Origin: an uncultured Bacteroidota bacterium
GTDB taxonomy: Bacteria; Bacteroidota; Bacteroidia; Chitinophagales; Chitinophagaceae
DNA length: 64,000 nt
Assembly (NCBI GenBank): GCA_903906365.1
Contig: CAIVKC010000043.1
Coordinates: 62,001-126,000, forward strand
Direction: 5' to 3'
In this document: piece after piece, positions 6,951 to 17,373 of the stretch
Layout: every line of letters begins with the position of its first letter
Position numbering within the stretch: position 1 is the stretch's first letter
Made by a program: the position numbers and the translations under genes
Notes under the pieces: generated by a model
What the model was told of the DNA's origin: nothing
What the model saw: the letters and a program-made list of their open reading frames with translations, nothing else
The model's database searches: none

Positions 6951-9900
6951 ATGTCTTCAACAAAATTGCAAACCAGGGTCAATTTCGGTAAAATCAAGCA
7001 TCTTGCTGAAACTCCTGACCTTCTCGAAGTACAGATTCAATCTTTTAAAGAATTCTTCCAGTTAGAGACCACCCCGGACAAACGCAATATCGAAGGCTTG
7101 TTCAGGGTGTTTAAGGAAAATTTTCCCATTACCGATACGAGGAACATTTTCATGCTGGAGTTTCTGGATTATTTCATTGATCCACCCCGCTATACGATTG
7201 AAGAATGTATGGAACGTGGACTGACCTATGCGGTTCCCCTGAAGGCCAAACTTCGCCTGAGCTGCAACGATGAAGAGCATGTAGATTTCCAGACCATCGT
7301 CCAGGACGTGTTCCTTGGAAATATTCCTTATATGACCCCCCGCGGCACCTTTGTAATCAATGGTGCTGAACGCGTGGTGGTTTCGCAGTTACACCGCTCC
7401 CCGGGTGTATTCTTCGGGCAGTCGATCCATCCCAACGGGACCAAGATATATTCTGCCAGGGTTATCCCTTTCAAGGGCGCCTGGATGGAATTTGCCACAG
7501 ACATCAATAACGTGATGTATGCCTATATAGACCGAAAGAAGAAATTTCCGGTTACCACCCTGCTGCGTTCTATTGGTTATGAGACGGATAAGGATATCCT
7601 GGAGCTCTTCGGAATGGCTGACGAGGTGAAAGGCGATAAGAAAGCATTGCAGAAATATATCGGCAGAAAGCTGGCTGCCCGCGTCCTGAGGACCTGGGTG
7701 GAGGATTTCGTGGATGAGGATACCGGCGAAGTGGTTTCCATTGAGCGCAATGAGATTGTGCTGGAACGTGATACCATTCTCGATGAGGAAGCCATTGATA
7801 TGGTGGTGGAAATGGACGTTAAGAGCGTCTTTATCCAAAAAGAAGATGTGGGTGGTGACTATGCCATTATTTACAACACGCTTAACAAGGATACCTCTAA
7901 TTCAGAACTGGAGGCCGTACAGCACATTTACCGCCAGCTGCGCGGCGCCGATGCACCGGACGATGAAACGGCCAGGGGTATCATAGATAAATTGTTCTTC
8001 AGTGACAAACGGTACGATCTCGGTGAGGTGGGCCGCTACAAGATCAACCGCAAGCTCAACCTGCACCAGCCCCTGGAGCAAAAGACACTGACCAAGGAAG
8101 ACATGATTGAGATTGTCAAATACCTGGTTCGGCTGACCAACGCCAAAGCGGAAATCGACGATATCGATCACCTGAGCAACCGCCGTGTGCGCACGGTGGG
8201 AGAGCAGCTTTACGCCCAGTTCGGGGTAGGTCTGGCCCGTATGGCCAGGACCATCCGTGAACGTATGAACGTGCGCGACAACGAAGTATTTACCCCTGTT
8301 GACCTGATCAATGCCAGGACCCTGTCCTCGGTGATCAACTCCTTCTTTGGTACTTCCCAGTTGTCCCAGTTCCTCGACCAGACCAATCCGCTCAGCGAGA
8401 TCACCCATAAACGCCGTATCTCCGCCCTCGGGCCCGGAGGTTTGAGCCGCGAGCGTGCCGGATTTGAAGTCCGTGACGTGCATTACAGCCATTATGGACG
8501 TCTCTGCACCATTGAAACCCCCGAAGGTCCCAATATCGGGCTGATTTCAACCCTTTGCGTGCATGCTAAAATCAACGAAATGGGTTTCATTGAAACCCCC
8601 TACCATAAAGTTCACGACGGCAAGGTTGACTTGAAGAAGCTGACCTACCTGAGCGCCGAAGAGGAAGATGTTGCCAAGATCGCACAGGCCAATATCGCCC
8701 TGGACGAGAAGGGCCATTTCATAGAGGACCGTATCGTATCCCGTCAGACGGGCGATTTCCCGATCCTGGAAAAAAATGAAGTGGAATACATGGATGTGGC
8801 TCCCAACCAGATTGTGGGATTGAGCGCTTCACTGATTCCCTTCCTGGAGCATGATGATGCCAACCGCGCCCTGATGGGTTCCAATATGCAGCGCCAGGCT
8901 GTGCCCCTGATCCGGCCTGAAATGCCGATTGTTGGTACCGGTCTGGAAGCCAAAGCAGCCCGCGACGCCCGCATCCAGATCCATTCCGAGGGAGAAGGCG
9001 TGGTCGAATTCGTGGATGCCAACGAGATCCATGTCCGTTACGAAAGAAATGAAACGCAGAAGCTGGTTAGTTTTGAAGAGGACCTGAAAATCTACAAACT
9101 GACCAAATTCATAAAGACCAACCAGGAGACCTGTATCAACCTGAAACCGGCCGTTAAAAAGGGCCAGCGTGTAAAGGACGGGGATTTCCTTACCGAAGGG
9201 TATGCCGTTCAGGCGGGTGAAATGGCGTTGGGCCGTAACCTGAAAGTGGCTTTCATGCCCTGGAAGGGATATAACTTTGAAGATGCCATTGTGATCAGTG
9301 AAAAAGTTGTCCGGGAAGATCTTTTTACCTCAGTACATATTTCCGAATATGAACTCGAAGTAAGGGATACCAAACTCGGTGAAGAGGAACTGACTCCTGA
9401 TATTCCCAATGTCTCCGAAGAAGCCACCAAAGACCTGGATGAGAACGGTATCATTCGGGTAGGTGCCCAGATCAAGGAAGGAGATATCCTGATCGGGAAA
9501 ATTACTCCCAAGGGTGAAAGCGATCCCACACCGGAAGAAAAATTGCTGCGTGCCATCTTTGGTGACAAGGCCGGTGATGCCAAGGATGCTTCCCTGAAGG
9601 CTCCAAGCGGTACGGAAGGGGTAGTGATCTCAAAGAAACTCTTCCAGCGTGCCAAAAAGGACAAGAATGCCAAGCTTCGCGAGAAGGCTGCATTGGACAA
9701 GATCGAAAAAGTGCATGAAAAGAACGTGACGGATCTGATGGATGTGTTGCTCAGCAAACTGCAGGTATTGCTCAAAGACCACACTTCCGCCGGCGTAAAC
9801 AATAATTTCGGTGAAGTCCAGATTGGCAAAGGGGCTAAGTTCACCGCCAAGAACCTCTCCGGTATTGACTACCTCAATGTCAATCCCCTGGGATGGTCAG

Positions 9901-10754
9901 GTGATCCCAAGACCGATGAACTGATCAACGTGCTCCTGCACAACTATAATATCAAGTACAATGAAGAACTCGGAAGATACAAGCGCGAGAAATTCAATAT
10001 CTCCATCGGGGACGAACTGCCCGCCGGGGTGCTGAAACTCGCCAAGGTATACCTGGCCGTAAAGCGTAAGCTCAAGGTGGGTGATAAGATGGCAGGACGT
10101 CACGGTAACAAGGGCATCGTTGCCAAGATAGTGCGTGCTGAAGACATGCCATTCCTCGAAGACGGAACCCCGGTAGACGTGGTCCTGAACCCGCTGGGTG
10201 TGCCTTCCCGTATGAATCTTGGCCAGATCTATGAAACCGTGCTTGGCTGGGCGGGTGAAAAGCTGGGTCTGAAATTTGCCACTCCCATCTTTGACGGGGC
10301 CACCGTGGAAGAAATTGCCGAACATATCCAGCGCGCAGGACTGCCAAGTTTCGGGCATACCTACCTCTATGACGGAGAAACAGGAGACCGATTCGACCAG
10401 AAGGCAACCGTGGGTATCATTTATATCATCAAACTGCATCATATGGTTGATGATAAGATGCACGCCAGAAGTATCGGGCCATACAGTCTCATTACCCAGC
10501 AGCCGCTGGGAGGTAAGGCTCAGTTTGGAGGCCAGCGCTTCGGTGAAATGGAGGTTTGGGCACTGGAAGCCTATGGAGCATCCAACATATTGCAGGAATT
10601 ATTAACTTTGAAATCGGATGATATTATCGGCCGTGCCAAGACCTACGAGGCGATCGTCAAGGGTGATAATATTCCGAGACCAGGAATTCCTGAATCCTTC
10701 AATGTGCTGGTTCATGAACTCAGGGGGCTTGGCCTGGATCTGAAATTTGACTAA
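6951..10754 (+). CDS. rpoB: DNA-directed RNA polymerase subunit beta
   Basis: The 1267-residue beta subunit is complete, from the N-terminal [20 protein letters not shown] to the C-terminal [16 protein letters not shown], close to the usual Bacteroidota length. The rifampicin region begins near residue 464 ([20 protein letters not shown]); the positions matching E. coli D516, H526 and S531 are the sensitive-type residues. [14 protein letters not shown] near residue 1040 is the conserved active-site part. The promoter is at 6762-6792 and a strong terminator at 10789-10816. The oddity is that rpoC does not follow. Confidence 0.99.
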   Translation: MSSTKLQTRVNFGKIKHLAETPDLLEVQIQSFKEFFQLETTPDKRNIEGLFRVFKENFPITDTRNIFMLEFLDYFIDPPRYTIEECMERGLTYAVPLKAKLRLSCNDEEHVDFQTIVQDVFLGNIPYMTPRGTFVINGAERVVVSQLHRSPGVFFGQSIHPNGTKIYSARVIPFKGAWMEFATDINNVMYAYIDRKKKFPVTTLLRSIGYETDKDILELFGMADEVKGDKKALQKYIGRKLAARVLRTWVEDFVDEDTGEVVSIERNEIVLERDTILDEEAIDMVVEMDVKSVFIQKEDVGGDYAIIYNTLNKDTSNSELEAVQHIYRQLRGADAPDDETARGIIDKLFFSDKRYDLGEVGRYKINRKLNLHQPLEQKTLTKEDMIEIVKYLVRLTNAKAEIDDIDHLSNRRVRTVGEQLYAQFGVGLARMARTIRERMNVRDNEVFTPVDLINARTLSSVINSFFGTSQLSQFLDQTNPLSEITHKRRISALGPGGLSRERAGFEVRDVHYSHYGRLCTIETPEGPNIGLISTLCVHAKINEMGFIETPYHKVHDGKVDLKKLTYLSAEEEDVAKIAQANIALDEKGHFIEDRIVSRQTGDFPILEKNEVEYMDVAPNQIVGLSASLIPFLEHDDANRALMGSNMQRQAVPLIRPEMPIVGTGLEAKAARDARIQIHSEGEGVVEFVDANEIHVRYERNETQKLVSFEEDLKIYKLTKFIKTNQETCINLKPAVKKGQRVKDGDFLTEGYAVQAGEMALGRNLKVAFMPWKGYNFEDAIVISEKVVREDLFTSVHISEYELEVRDTKLGEEELTPDIPNVSEEATKDLDENGIIRVGAQIKEGDILIGKITPKGESDPTPEEKLLRAIFGDKAGDAKDASLKAPSGTEGVVISKKLFQRAKKDKNAKLREKAALDKIEKVHEKNVTDLMDVLLSKLQVLLKDHTSAGVNNNFGEVQIGKGAKFTAKNLSGIDYLNVNPLGWSGDPKTDELINVLLHNYNIKYNEELGRYKREKFNISIGDELPAGVLKLAKVYLAVKRKLKVGDKMAGRHGNKGIVAKIVRAEDMPFLEDGTPVDVVLNPLGVPSRMNLGQIYETVLGWAGEKLGLKFATPIFDGATVEEIAEHIQRAGLPSFGHTYLYDGETGDRFDQKATVGIIYIIKLHHMVDDKMHARSIGPYSLITQQPLGGKAQFGGQRFGEMEVWALEAYGASNILQELLTLKSDDIIGRAKTYEAIVKGDNIPRPGIPESFNVLVHELRGLGLDLKFD

Positions 10755-10788
10755 GTTTATTCTCGCTAACTGACGAATAATACCAGGA

Positions 10789-10816
10789 GCCATTCACGAA
10801 AGTGAGTGGCTTTTTT
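10789..10816 (+). terminator. Intrinsic terminator after rpoB
   Basis: GCCATTCAC (10789-10797), a GAAA tetraloop and GTGAGTGGC are followed by six T. The stem is complete except for one T-G pair. Termination here confirms that rpoB ends a unit, in contrast to the usual rpoB-rpoC read-through. Confidence 0.92.
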
Positions 10817-10879
10817 AATGGGTTTGTGAACGCTGGCTATCTTTGACCCGCCAATTCAAGAAAACATAAGCACCTTCTG

Positions 10880-12475
10880 ATGGATACAGCCCCCATGTTT
10901 GCCCTCCTTGCAGCCGCCTTTGGCCTCGCATACGGGCTATTTTACCTGCTGCATAAACCCCGGACGGTCCCCCGGAAGTCCTATGAACACTTAGAGGCAC
11001 TGCACCGGGAAACCCAGACTTCGCTGCGGATTTCAGAGGACCGTCTGGCCAGCCGGGATAAGGAGGCCCAGCGACTTGGTCTGTCGCTGCAGACCCTGGA
11101 AAAACAACTGGAGTCTCTCCGTTCCCTGAATGCTACCCATGAAACGACCCTGATGCACCGGGAAGAAAGGATCCGGGAATTGACCCATTCCATGGAACAA
11201 CTCGCCGCCATTCAGGAAACTCAGCAGCAGCGGATCACGCAGACAAGGGAAGAGCTGGCGCAGGCAAATGCCAATAACAGGTCCTGGGAAGAGCGAAACC
11301 GTTTGCAGGCAGAGGCCGAAAGTAAAATGGCTGAACAGGTAGCTTCGATGACAGCGCGGATAAACCAGCTTACACAGGACAACAGTTACCTTTCGGCAGC
11401 CAAAGCCTCGCTGCAGGAAAAACTCAGCCAGCAGCAGGAAGCCATCTCAGATATGCAACGTTCATCCCACCTGCAGTTTGAGCGCATTGCCAACCAGATT
11501 CTGGAAGAGAAATCCGGGAAATTCACCGAACTCAACCGGACCAACCTGGAAGCCATGCTTAAGCCGCTGGGGGAAAATATTGATCATTTCAAAACGAAGG
11601 TGGAAGAAACCTATGACAAGGAATCCAGGCAGCGCTTTTCGCTTGAGCAAAGGGTGAAGGAGCTGGTCGAACAAACCAATAAGGTCAGCGCGGAGGCCAA
11701 TAACCTGGCTTCGGCCCTCAAGGGTCAGGCAAAAAAACAGGGAAACTGGGGTGAGGTCATATTGGAAAGCATATTGCAGAAATCCGGGCTTGTCCGGGAC
11801 CGGGAGTATTATATACAGAAAAACATCCGCGATGATCAGGGGCGGAATTTCAGGCCTGATGTGCTGGTAAATCTTCCGGACAACCGGATCATCATCATAG
11901 ATTCCAAAGTATCACTGGTGGCTTATGACCGGTTCTCTTCGGCGGAAACACCCGAGGAGCAGGCCCTGCATTTGCGGGAGCATCTCAGGTCCATCTATGG
12001 CCATATCGATGACCTGCAGGGCAAACAATATGATAATCTCGAAGCATCCCTTGATTTCACCATGATGTTTATTCCCATAGAGCCGGCCTACGGGGCTGCC
12101 ATGCAGGGCGATCCTGAACTCTGGGCCTATGCCTATTCCAGGAGAATCCTGCTGATCAGCCCGACCAACCTGATTGCCTGCCTCAAGCTGATTGCAGATC
12201 TATGGAAAAGGGAGTTGCAAAGCAAAAATGCCATGGACATTGTAAAAAGAGGCGAACTGCTCTATGAAAAATTCGTAAGTTTTACCAGCTCCCTGGAGGA
12301 TATCGGAAAGCATCTGCACAAGTCACAGGAAGCCTATAACAATGCCCTGGGGCAGCTCAGCAGCGGCACCGGCAACCTGGTTGGACAAGCCATGAAACTA
12401 AAGAGCCTTGGATTAAAATCCAGTAAGGAAATCCCGCCTGGGATGTTACCCAACGAAATGGATGGGGCTGGGTAA
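10880..12475 (+). CDS. rmuC: DNA recombination protein RmuC
   Basis: The 531-residue protein has an N-terminal hydrophobic anchor (about residues 5-23) and a long coiled coil (about 35-230). The RmuC domain follows (about 250-500), with KGQAKKQGNWGEVILESIL and FRPDVLVNLPDNRIIIIDSK, the latter resembling a nuclease-type core. RmuC was found in E. coli as a factor limiting recombination at inverted repeats; its biochemical activity is not settled. It starts 64 bases after the rpoB terminator, in the place where rpoC is normally found. Confidence 0.93.
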   Translation: MDTAPMFALLAAAFGLAYGLFYLLHKPRTVPRKSYEHLEALHRETQTSLRISEDRLASRDKEAQRLGLSLQTLEKQLESLRSLNATHETTLMHREERIRELTHSMEQLAAIQETQQQRITQTREELAQANANNRSWEERNRLQAEAESKMAEQVASMTARINQLTQDNSYLSAAKASLQEKLSQQQEAISDMQRSSHLQFERIANQILEEKSGKFTELNRTNLEAMLKPLGENIDHFKTKVEETYDKESRQRFSLEQRVKELVEQTNKVSAEANNLASALKGQAKKQGNWGEVILESILQKSGLVRDREYYIQKNIRDDQGRNFRPDVLVNLPDNRIIIIDSKVSLVAYDRFSSAETPEEQALHLREHLRSIYGHIDDLQGKQYDNLEASLDFTMMFIPIEPAYGAAMQGDPELWAYAYSRRILLISPTNLIACLKLIADLWKRELQSKNAMDIVKRGELLYEKFVSFTSSLEDIGKHLHKSQEAYNNALGQLSSGTGNLVGQAMKLKSLGLKSSKEIPPGMLPNEMDGAG

Positions 12476-12660
12476 TCGTCATCTTAAGTGTAAAAGGCAG
12501 GTTTCTTGTCCGCACGGCATAAATGAAACCTGTGGTTTCTAAAAGGTATACGAACCGACAGTTTTGCGCCTAGCCGGTTTGCAAGGATTCTGTCATTTCC
12601 AGGTGGCAGAGGCTCCCCTGAATGCCCCCTTTTTTATGGGATGAAAACCCTTGATATGGA

Positions 12661-12837
12661 TTAATGGATAATTTCTTTGCGGTTGTTCATCATCACCACG
12701 CATAATGAAACGGACAAAAACGAGGCAATGGTCAGAATCGCTGATATATCGTAGTGCTTGTTCTCAAACAAACGCAGACTCGCCAGGCCTGTGATGGCAA
12801 CTGAAACCAGCGTGGAAAGGGTAAATAGCGTTTTCAT
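12661..12837 (-). CDS. Small predicted membrane protein (58 residues)
   Basis: A minus-strand frame from ATG (12837) to TAA encodes 58 residues beginning MKTLFTLSTLVSVAITGLAS and ending NNRKEIIH. It shows two hydrophobic segments (about 4-22 and 31-50) with a short charged link, FENKHYD, between them. AAAGGATT lies just upstream as a possible ribosome site. No family is recognised. It lies between rmuC and ahcY with no obvious partner. The composition looks like a real membrane hairpin and not random sequence, but homologues would be needed to be sure. Confidence 0.6.
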   Translation of the reverse strand: MKTLFTLSTLVSVAITGLASLRLFENKHYDISAILTIASFLSVSLCVVMMNNRKEIIH

Positions 12838-12970
12838 TGTAATCCTTTTTATTGTTTGCTAATTGTACTGTCCAATACTAGACCGGTCAAATGGCAATAG
12901 GTTTATTAATGAATTCCTAATATGGGAGAATCCCGCCATGGACCGGTTTGCCCCTGGGGTCTGTCACAAT

Positions 12971-12998
12971 AAAGAAACCCGCTCCATTAAGGAGCGGG
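12971..12998 (-). terminator. Terminator of ahcY (minus strand)
   Basis: On the minus strand CCCGCTCC and GGAGCGGG flank a TTAAT loop, then TTTCTTTATT follows. It lies 33 bases past the ahcY stop. Confidence 0.85.
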
Positions 12999-13030
12999 CC
13001 TGACAGATCATGCTTAGGTAATCCGTTGTA

Positions 13031-14359
13031 TTAGTACCTGTAATGTTCGGGCTTGAAGGGACCTGCTTTGGGTATACCCAGGTATTCACTCTGTTCGGTG
13101 GTCAATTCGTCGAGTTCAACGCCGATCTTGGCCAGGTGAAGTCTGGCAACCTTTTCATCCAGGTGCTTGGGCAGCACATATACCTTGTTTTCGTATTTGC
13201 TGTGATTGGTCCAGAGTTCCAGTTGTGCCAGTGTCTGGTTGGTGAATGAATTACTCATCACAAAGGAAGGGTGCCCTGTAGCGCATCCCAGGTTCACCAG
13301 GCGGCCTTCGGCGAGCACGATGATATCCCTGCCGTCAATATTATAAACATCAACCTGTGGCTTGATGGTATCCTTGGTGTGGCCATAATTGCTATTGAGC
13401 CATGCCATGTCGATTTCAATATCAAAGTGGCCGATATTGCATACAATGGCTTTGTCTTTCATGAGGCGGAAATGCTTTTCAGTGATCAGGTCACGGCATC
13501 CGGAGGCCGTGACAATGATGTCGGCTTCCTTAACTGCATCCACCATTTTCTTCACTTCAAATCCGTCCATGGCTGCCTGCAGGGCACAGATCGGATCGAT
13601 CTCAGTAACAATAACCCGGCATCCGGCTCCCTTGAGTGAAGCCGCGGAACCCTTACCCACATCACCATAGCTTCCTACAACGGCAACCTTTCCGGCCATC
13701 ATGACATCGGTAGCACGACGGATCGCATCCACCAGACTTTCTTTGCAGCCGTATTTGTTGTCAAATTTGGATTTCGTAACCGAGTCATTGACATTAAAGG
13801 CAGGGATGGGCAAAGTACCCTTTTCCATGCGCTCGTACAGACGGTGCACTCCGGTAGTGGTTTCTTCGGAGAGCCCTTTGATATGCTGTATGAGTTCGGG
13901 GTATTTGTCAAAAACGATGTTGGTCAGGTCCCCGCCGTCATCAAGAATCATATTGAGCGGCCTTTCGGTACTGCCGAAAAACAGGGTCTGCTCAATACAC
14001 CAGTCTGCTTCTTCGAGTGACTGTCCTTTCCAGGCAAAAACACCAATGCCCGCAGCGGCAATGGCTGCTGCCGCCTGGTCCTGGGTGGAAAATATGTTGC
14101 ATGAGCTCCAGCGCACTTCTGCGCCCAGTTCCACGAGCGTCTCGATCAGTACGGCAGTCTGGATGGTCATGTGCAAACAGCCTGCGATGCGGGCTCCCAG
14201 GAGTGGCTTTTGTTTGCCGTATTCTGCCCTGAGGGCCATCAGGCCGGGCATTTCAGCTTCTGCAAGCCTGATTTCCTTGCGACCCCAGGCGGCCAGACTC
14301 ATGTCCTTCACTTTGTAGGGAAGGCTGAGATCAATACTTGTTTTTGTGTTGCTTGACAT
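13031..14359 (-). CDS. ahcY: S-adenosylhomocysteine hydrolase
   Basis: The 442-residue enzyme splits S-adenosylhomocysteine into adenosine and homocysteine and so keeps methylation going. The NAD-binding motif [13 protein letters not shown] lies near residue 225, and [20 protein letters not shown] before it carries catalytic lysine and aspartate residues. The C terminus [12 protein letters not shown] is characteristic, with the final K and Y reaching into the partner subunit's cofactor site. It diverges from an Lrp-type regulator, with a TACCTTTG -7 element between them. Confidence 0.98.
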   Translation of the reverse strand: MSSNTKTSIDLSLPYKVKDMSLAAWGRKEIRLAEAEMPGLMALRAEYGKQKPLLGARIAGCLHMTIQTAVLIETLVELGAEVRWSSCNIFSTQDQAAAAIAAAGIGVFAWKGQSLEEADWCIEQTLFFGSTERPLNMILDDGGDLTNIVFDKYPELIQHIKGLSEETTTGVHRLYERMEKGTLPIPAFNVNDSVTKSKFDNKYGCKESLVDAIRRATDVMMAGKVAVVGSYGDVGKGSAASLKGAGCRVIVTEIDPICALQAAMDGFEVKKMVDAVKEADIIVTASGCRDLITEKHFRLMKDKAIVCNIGHFDIEIDMAWLNSNYGHTKDTIKPQVDVYNIDGRDIIVLAEGRLVNLGCATGHPSFVMSNSFTNQTLAQLELWTNHSKYENKVYVLPKHLDEKVARLHLAKIGVELDELTTEQSEYLGIPKAGPFKPEHYRY

Positions 14360-14413
14360 GTATTTAATTTTTATTTATTTGAATTGGGTTTCCTATTAGT
14401 GTAAACCGGGTAA

Positions 14414-14421
14414 CAAAGGTA
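14414..14421 (-). promoter_or_regulatory. -7 element for ahcY
   Basis: The minus strand reads TACCTTTG here, identical to the -7 elements of rplK and rpoB, 54 bases before the ahcY start. A matching TTTG at the right distance is not seen, so only the -7 box is claimed. Confidence 0.6.
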
Positions 14422-14512
14422 AGTTCGAAGAACAAAGTATTGGTAAATATCCTTAAATTTGGAATGAAATATGTTATTTAGTCGGTATTATAGAACAAAA
14501 CAATAGATTGAA

Positions 14513-15013
14513 ATGGAAAAAGCAGGCCCAACAGAAGAATCCACTAAACCGGTTTATGAACTCGATGAAAAGGACCGGGCCATTCTTCGGCTACTGCAGG
14601 AAAATGGCAAGATCACGGTCCGGGAGATAGCCGGGCTGGTTCATCTAAGTACCACACCCGTTCATGAGCGCATCAAGCGTATGGAGGACAGCGGGGTCAT
14701 TAAACAATATGCTGCCCTGGTCGATCAATCCAGGGTCAAGAAGGGTTTGATGATTATCTGCTACGTATCACTAAAGGAGCATAATAAGAAATCCGGTGCC
14801 CGGTTTATAAAAACCATCCATGAATTGCAGGAAGTGACTGAGTGTTACAATATTTCCGGTGAATTTGATTTCATGCTGAAGGTTGTGGTGGAAAACATGG
14901 ACGAGTATTATAATTTTCATGTCAATAAGCTGGGGCAGCTCGAAAACATAGGCCAGCTGCAGAGTACTTTTGTGATGGGTGTTATCAAAGAGACCCACCA
15001 GCTGGTATATTAA
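14513..15013 (+). CDS. Lrp/AsnC family transcriptional regulator
   Basis: The 166-residue protein has the two Lrp parts. An N-terminal winged helix-turn-helix covers about residues 18-70, with LDEKDRAILRLLQENGKITV and the recognition region LSTTPVHERIKRMEDSGVI. A C-terminal RAM ligand-binding domain (about 80-160) contains CYNISGEFDFMLKVVVENMD. Lrp-type proteins respond to amino acids and usually form dimers or octamers. It diverges from ahcY, so control of methionine-cycle genes is possible, but the target is inference only. Confidence 0.92.
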   Translation: MEKAGPTEESTKPVYELDEKDRAILRLLQENGKITVREIAGLVHLSTTPVHERIKRMEDSGVIKQYAALVDQSRVKKGLMIICYVSLKEHNKKSGARFIKTIHELQEVTECYNISGEFDFMLKVVVENMDEYYNFHVNKLGQLENIGQLQSTFVMGVIKETHQLVY

Positions 15014-15091
15014 GGGCCGCGCGGGTTGGAAGGTTATTCGTAACTTTACAATTACAAGACTCGTGCAACCTAACAATAAACTCCTTCGACC

Positions 15092-15403
15092 ATGTATAGT
15101 TATGATACGGTTTCCGAAGCAGTCAGCGGGCTCAAAAAAAGAGGGTATACCCTGGATTTTAACCTGGAGCAGGATGGAATCAGCAGCCGGGATTTGCCGG
15201 CAGCTTTATCCCCATCCGAATTTGAAATCACTGAAATACACCGATTTGAAGGCAACAGTGACCCCGATGATGAGGCAGTGGTCTATGCCATCGAATCCAG
15301 GCATGGTACCAAGGGAATCCTGGTCAATGGATTCGGAATTTCCTCTGATACCATCGGTGAGGAAATGATCCGCAAACTGACCATACATCACTCCCCTGAA
15401 TAA
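15092..15403 (+). CDS. Small conserved protein, function unknown
   Basis: The 103-residue protein starts MYSYDTVSEAVSGLKKRGYT and contains FEITEIHRFEGNSDPDDEAVVYAI before SRHGTKGILVNGFG. Proteins of this pattern are common in Bacteroidota. From memory some are labelled phosphoribosylpyrophosphate synthetase; that seems a misannotation, because the PRPP-binding loop and the family's usual length of about 310 residues are missing. It has no signal peptide or membrane span. The GNAT gene follows after 14 bases, so the two are probably co-transcribed. Confidence 0.8.
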   Translation: MYSYDTVSEAVSGLKKRGYTLDFNLEQDGISSRDLPAALSPSEFEITEIHRFEGNSDPDDEAVVYAIESRHGTKGILVNGFGISSDTIGEEMIRKLTIHHSPE

Positions 15404-15417
15404 AACAGGCATTTCCC

Positions 15418-15945
15418 ATGATATCAGTTCGTGTAGCCAGGGAGGAAGACATAGGTCCCATACTGGCCATTTATAACGAGGTTATCGAAAAAACAACAGC
15501 CGTTTTTGAGTACAAACCGCATACCTATCAAATGCGAAAGGCCTGGTTTGAGGCCAAGCAAAGGGAAAACCTGCCTGTTTGGGTGGCAGAATCCGATCAG
15601 CAGATCATCGGATTAAGCACTTTTGGTCCCTTCCGTGCATGGGCAGCTTATCAATATACCGTGGAAAACTCAGTTTATGTGGCTTCCGGTTGGCAGGGCA
15701 GGGGGATCGGCAGATTGCTGATGATACCCCTGCTGGAAAGCGCCCGGGCCATGAAACGGCATGCCGTCATTGCCGGCATTGAAGCGGGCAATACAGCGAG
15801 CCTGCGTTTGCATCGATCACTGGGATTTGAAGAAGTGGCCCATTTCAGGGAAGTGGGTTATAAATTCGGCCGCTGGCTCGACCTGAAGTTCCTGGAACTG
15901 CTGTTCAGCGATACGCCTGAAATGCCGAGGGAACATTCATCCTGA
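15418..15945 (+). CDS. GNAT N-acetyltransferase (phosphinothricin acetyltransferase-like)
   Basis: The 175-residue protein is a GNAT of the phosphinothricin/methionine-sulfoximine acetyltransferase group. The N-terminal ISVRVAREEDIGPILAIYNEVI is typical of that group. The acetyl-CoA pyrophosphate loop is seen as GWQGRGIGRLLM (about residues 90-101), and NTASLRLHRSLGFEEVAHF is the following motif. The substrate is probably an amino acid or a small toxic analogue. It lies just after the small unknown protein and converges on the Nudix gene. Confidence 0.88.
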   Translation: MISVRVAREEDIGPILAIYNEVIEKTTAVFEYKPHTYQMRKAWFEAKQRENLPVWVAESDQQIIGLSTFGPFRAWAAYQYTVENSVYVASGWQGRGIGRLLMIPLLESARAMKRHAVIAGIEAGNTASLRLHRSLGFEEVAHFREVGYKFGRWLDLKFLELLFSDTPEMPREHSS

Positions 15946-15955
15946 AAAGGGGCTC

Positions 15956-16420
15956 TCAATATTTTTCCTTTAGCAGCCTGGAAACCACTTTATCAATAGG
16001 AAGGGTTACACTGTGTTCAGAAAAGGATTCCCAATCAATATAGCGGAAGGTCTCCGTTTCTTTTTTCTTTTCATATACCTCCAGCTGAGCGGCGTCAAAG
16101 TCAAATGGCTTCTGTCTGATGGGTACCCTGATTGGTTCGAGGGCTTCGGCAAAATAGTATATGGAAATGATCTGGTGTTCCTTATTGAATGCAGACATCT
16201 GAAAAAAATCGGTGGTGTATAGATGATCTCCGACGCGGACTTCCAGATCCATTTCCTCTTTAAATTCCCTTTTCAGGCAGTCCCTGGTTCCCTCCCCAAA
16301 TTCCAGACCTCCCCCGGGGAATTTGGTGATATAGTCCCCTCTGATCAGTTCATCGCTTACCAGTACTTTCCTGTCCTCTCCCAGCAGAATCCCATAAACC
16401 CTGACATTGAACAAACTCAT
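15956..16420 (-). CDS. Nudix hydrolase
   Basis: The protein has 154 residues from the ATG at 16420. The frame stays open further upstream and overlaps dapF, but the extra sequence does not look like Nudix, so the MSLFNVRVYGILL start is preferred. The Nudix box covers about residues 37-59 (GGLEFGEGTRDCLKREFKEE); the usual glycine after EE-x is aspartate (D58). Such enzymes hydrolyse nucleoside diphosphates linked to other groups; the substrate here is unknown. It lies 64 bases after dapF on the same strand and is probably co-transcribed with it. Confidence 0.88.
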   Translation of the reverse strand: MSLFNVRVYGILLGEDRKVLVSDELIRGDYITKFPGGGLEFGEGTRDCLKREFKEEMDLEVRVGDHLYTTDFFQMSAFNKEHQIISIYYFAEALEPIRVPIRQKPFDFDAAQLEVYEKKKETETFRYIDWESFSEHSVTLPIDKVVSRLLKEKY

Positions 16421-16484
16421 ATTGGCTTTGATTGTTTGACTTTTAGTAAAAAAACAGGAGTCGTTGACATTTGAGATATTGTAT

Positions 16485-17273
16485 TCATGGTAATAATTCC
16501 AGGTCTCCTTCAAAGACCTTCTCAGCGGGGCCGCATAGCCAGATGTTTTCAAATTTATTTTCCCCCACCCGGTCATATTCTACATGGAGTGTGCCCCCCC
16601 TGGTCAGGACGGTTACATCATTGAAGCCAATATCATTGTGATAAAAGACCAGCGCACTGGCCGTGACCCCCGTACCACAGGAGAGTGTTTCATCCTCAAC
16701 ACCCCTCTCGTAGGTGCGCACCATGATCTCATCCGGCTTTTTTTGCTCCACGAAATTCACGTTGATACCCTCTTTGGCAAACTCAGCGCTGTAGCGGATG
16801 TCCATTCCCTTTTTGAATACATCATAATCCATGACATCACCCACCAGTTTGACATAATGGGGAGAACCCGTATCGAGGATAAAATCCCCGTTGGTTTCAC
16901 GAACCTGTCTGACATCATGCATTTTAAGTTTTACAATACCGTTGTCCGTTATCTCAGCATCGTGTTCCCCGTCAGCGGCCATAAAATGATACCTGTTTTT
17001 ATGTATTCCCAGGGCGTAGGCAAACTTAACCAGGCAGCGGCCTCCGTTTCCGCACATCGTGCTTTCACGGCCGTCAGCATTGTAATACTTCATTTCAAAG
17101 TCATAACCTGAAACCGGGTTGAGCAGCATCAGTCCGTCAGCACCAATGCCAAAACGCCGGTCACACAGATGTTTCACCTTCTCAACCGGCAGGGCGGTGA
17201 TCAGCCAGTTTCGGTTATCAATGATGATGAAATCGTTACCGGTTCCCTGGTATTTATGAAAATGTATTTTCAA
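16485..17273 (-). CDS. dapF: Diaminopimelate epimerase
   Basis: The 262-residue enzyme converts LL- to meso-diaminopimelate for lysine and peptidoglycan synthesis. Both catalytic cysteines are present: C74 in RESTMCGNGGRC and C199 in ETLSCGTGVTAS. The N-terminal FHKYQGTGNDFIIID is the family opening. Length is normal. It precedes the Nudix gene on the minus strand; no other lysine-pathway gene is in the window. Confidence 0.97.
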   Translation of the reverse strand: MKIHFHKYQGTGNDFIIIDNRNWLITALPVEKVKHLCDRRFGIGADGLMLLNPVSGYDFEMKYYNADGRESTMCGNGGRCLVKFAYALGIHKNRYHFMAADGEHDAEITDNGIVKLKMHDVRQVRETNGDFILDTGSPHYVKLVGDVMDYDVFKKGMDIRYSAEFAKEGINVNFVEQKKPDEIMVRTYERGVEDETLSCGTGVTASALVFYHNDIGFNDVTVLTRGGTLHVEYDRVGENKFENIWLCGPAEKVFEGDLELLP

Positions 17274-17373
17274 AACAAAAAAAGATTAAAGACAAGAATT
17301 TAGTTCAGCCATCCCCCTTCCGGATGGAAGTTCCTTCCAGGCTCTGACAGTCAAAAATAACACAAAGAGTTCT

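Noticed and set aside
16421-16576. Longer start for the Nudix protein
   Set aside because: The extra 52 residues overlap the end of dapF and look like shifted-frame dapF sequence; the inner ATG gives a normal Nudix N terminus.
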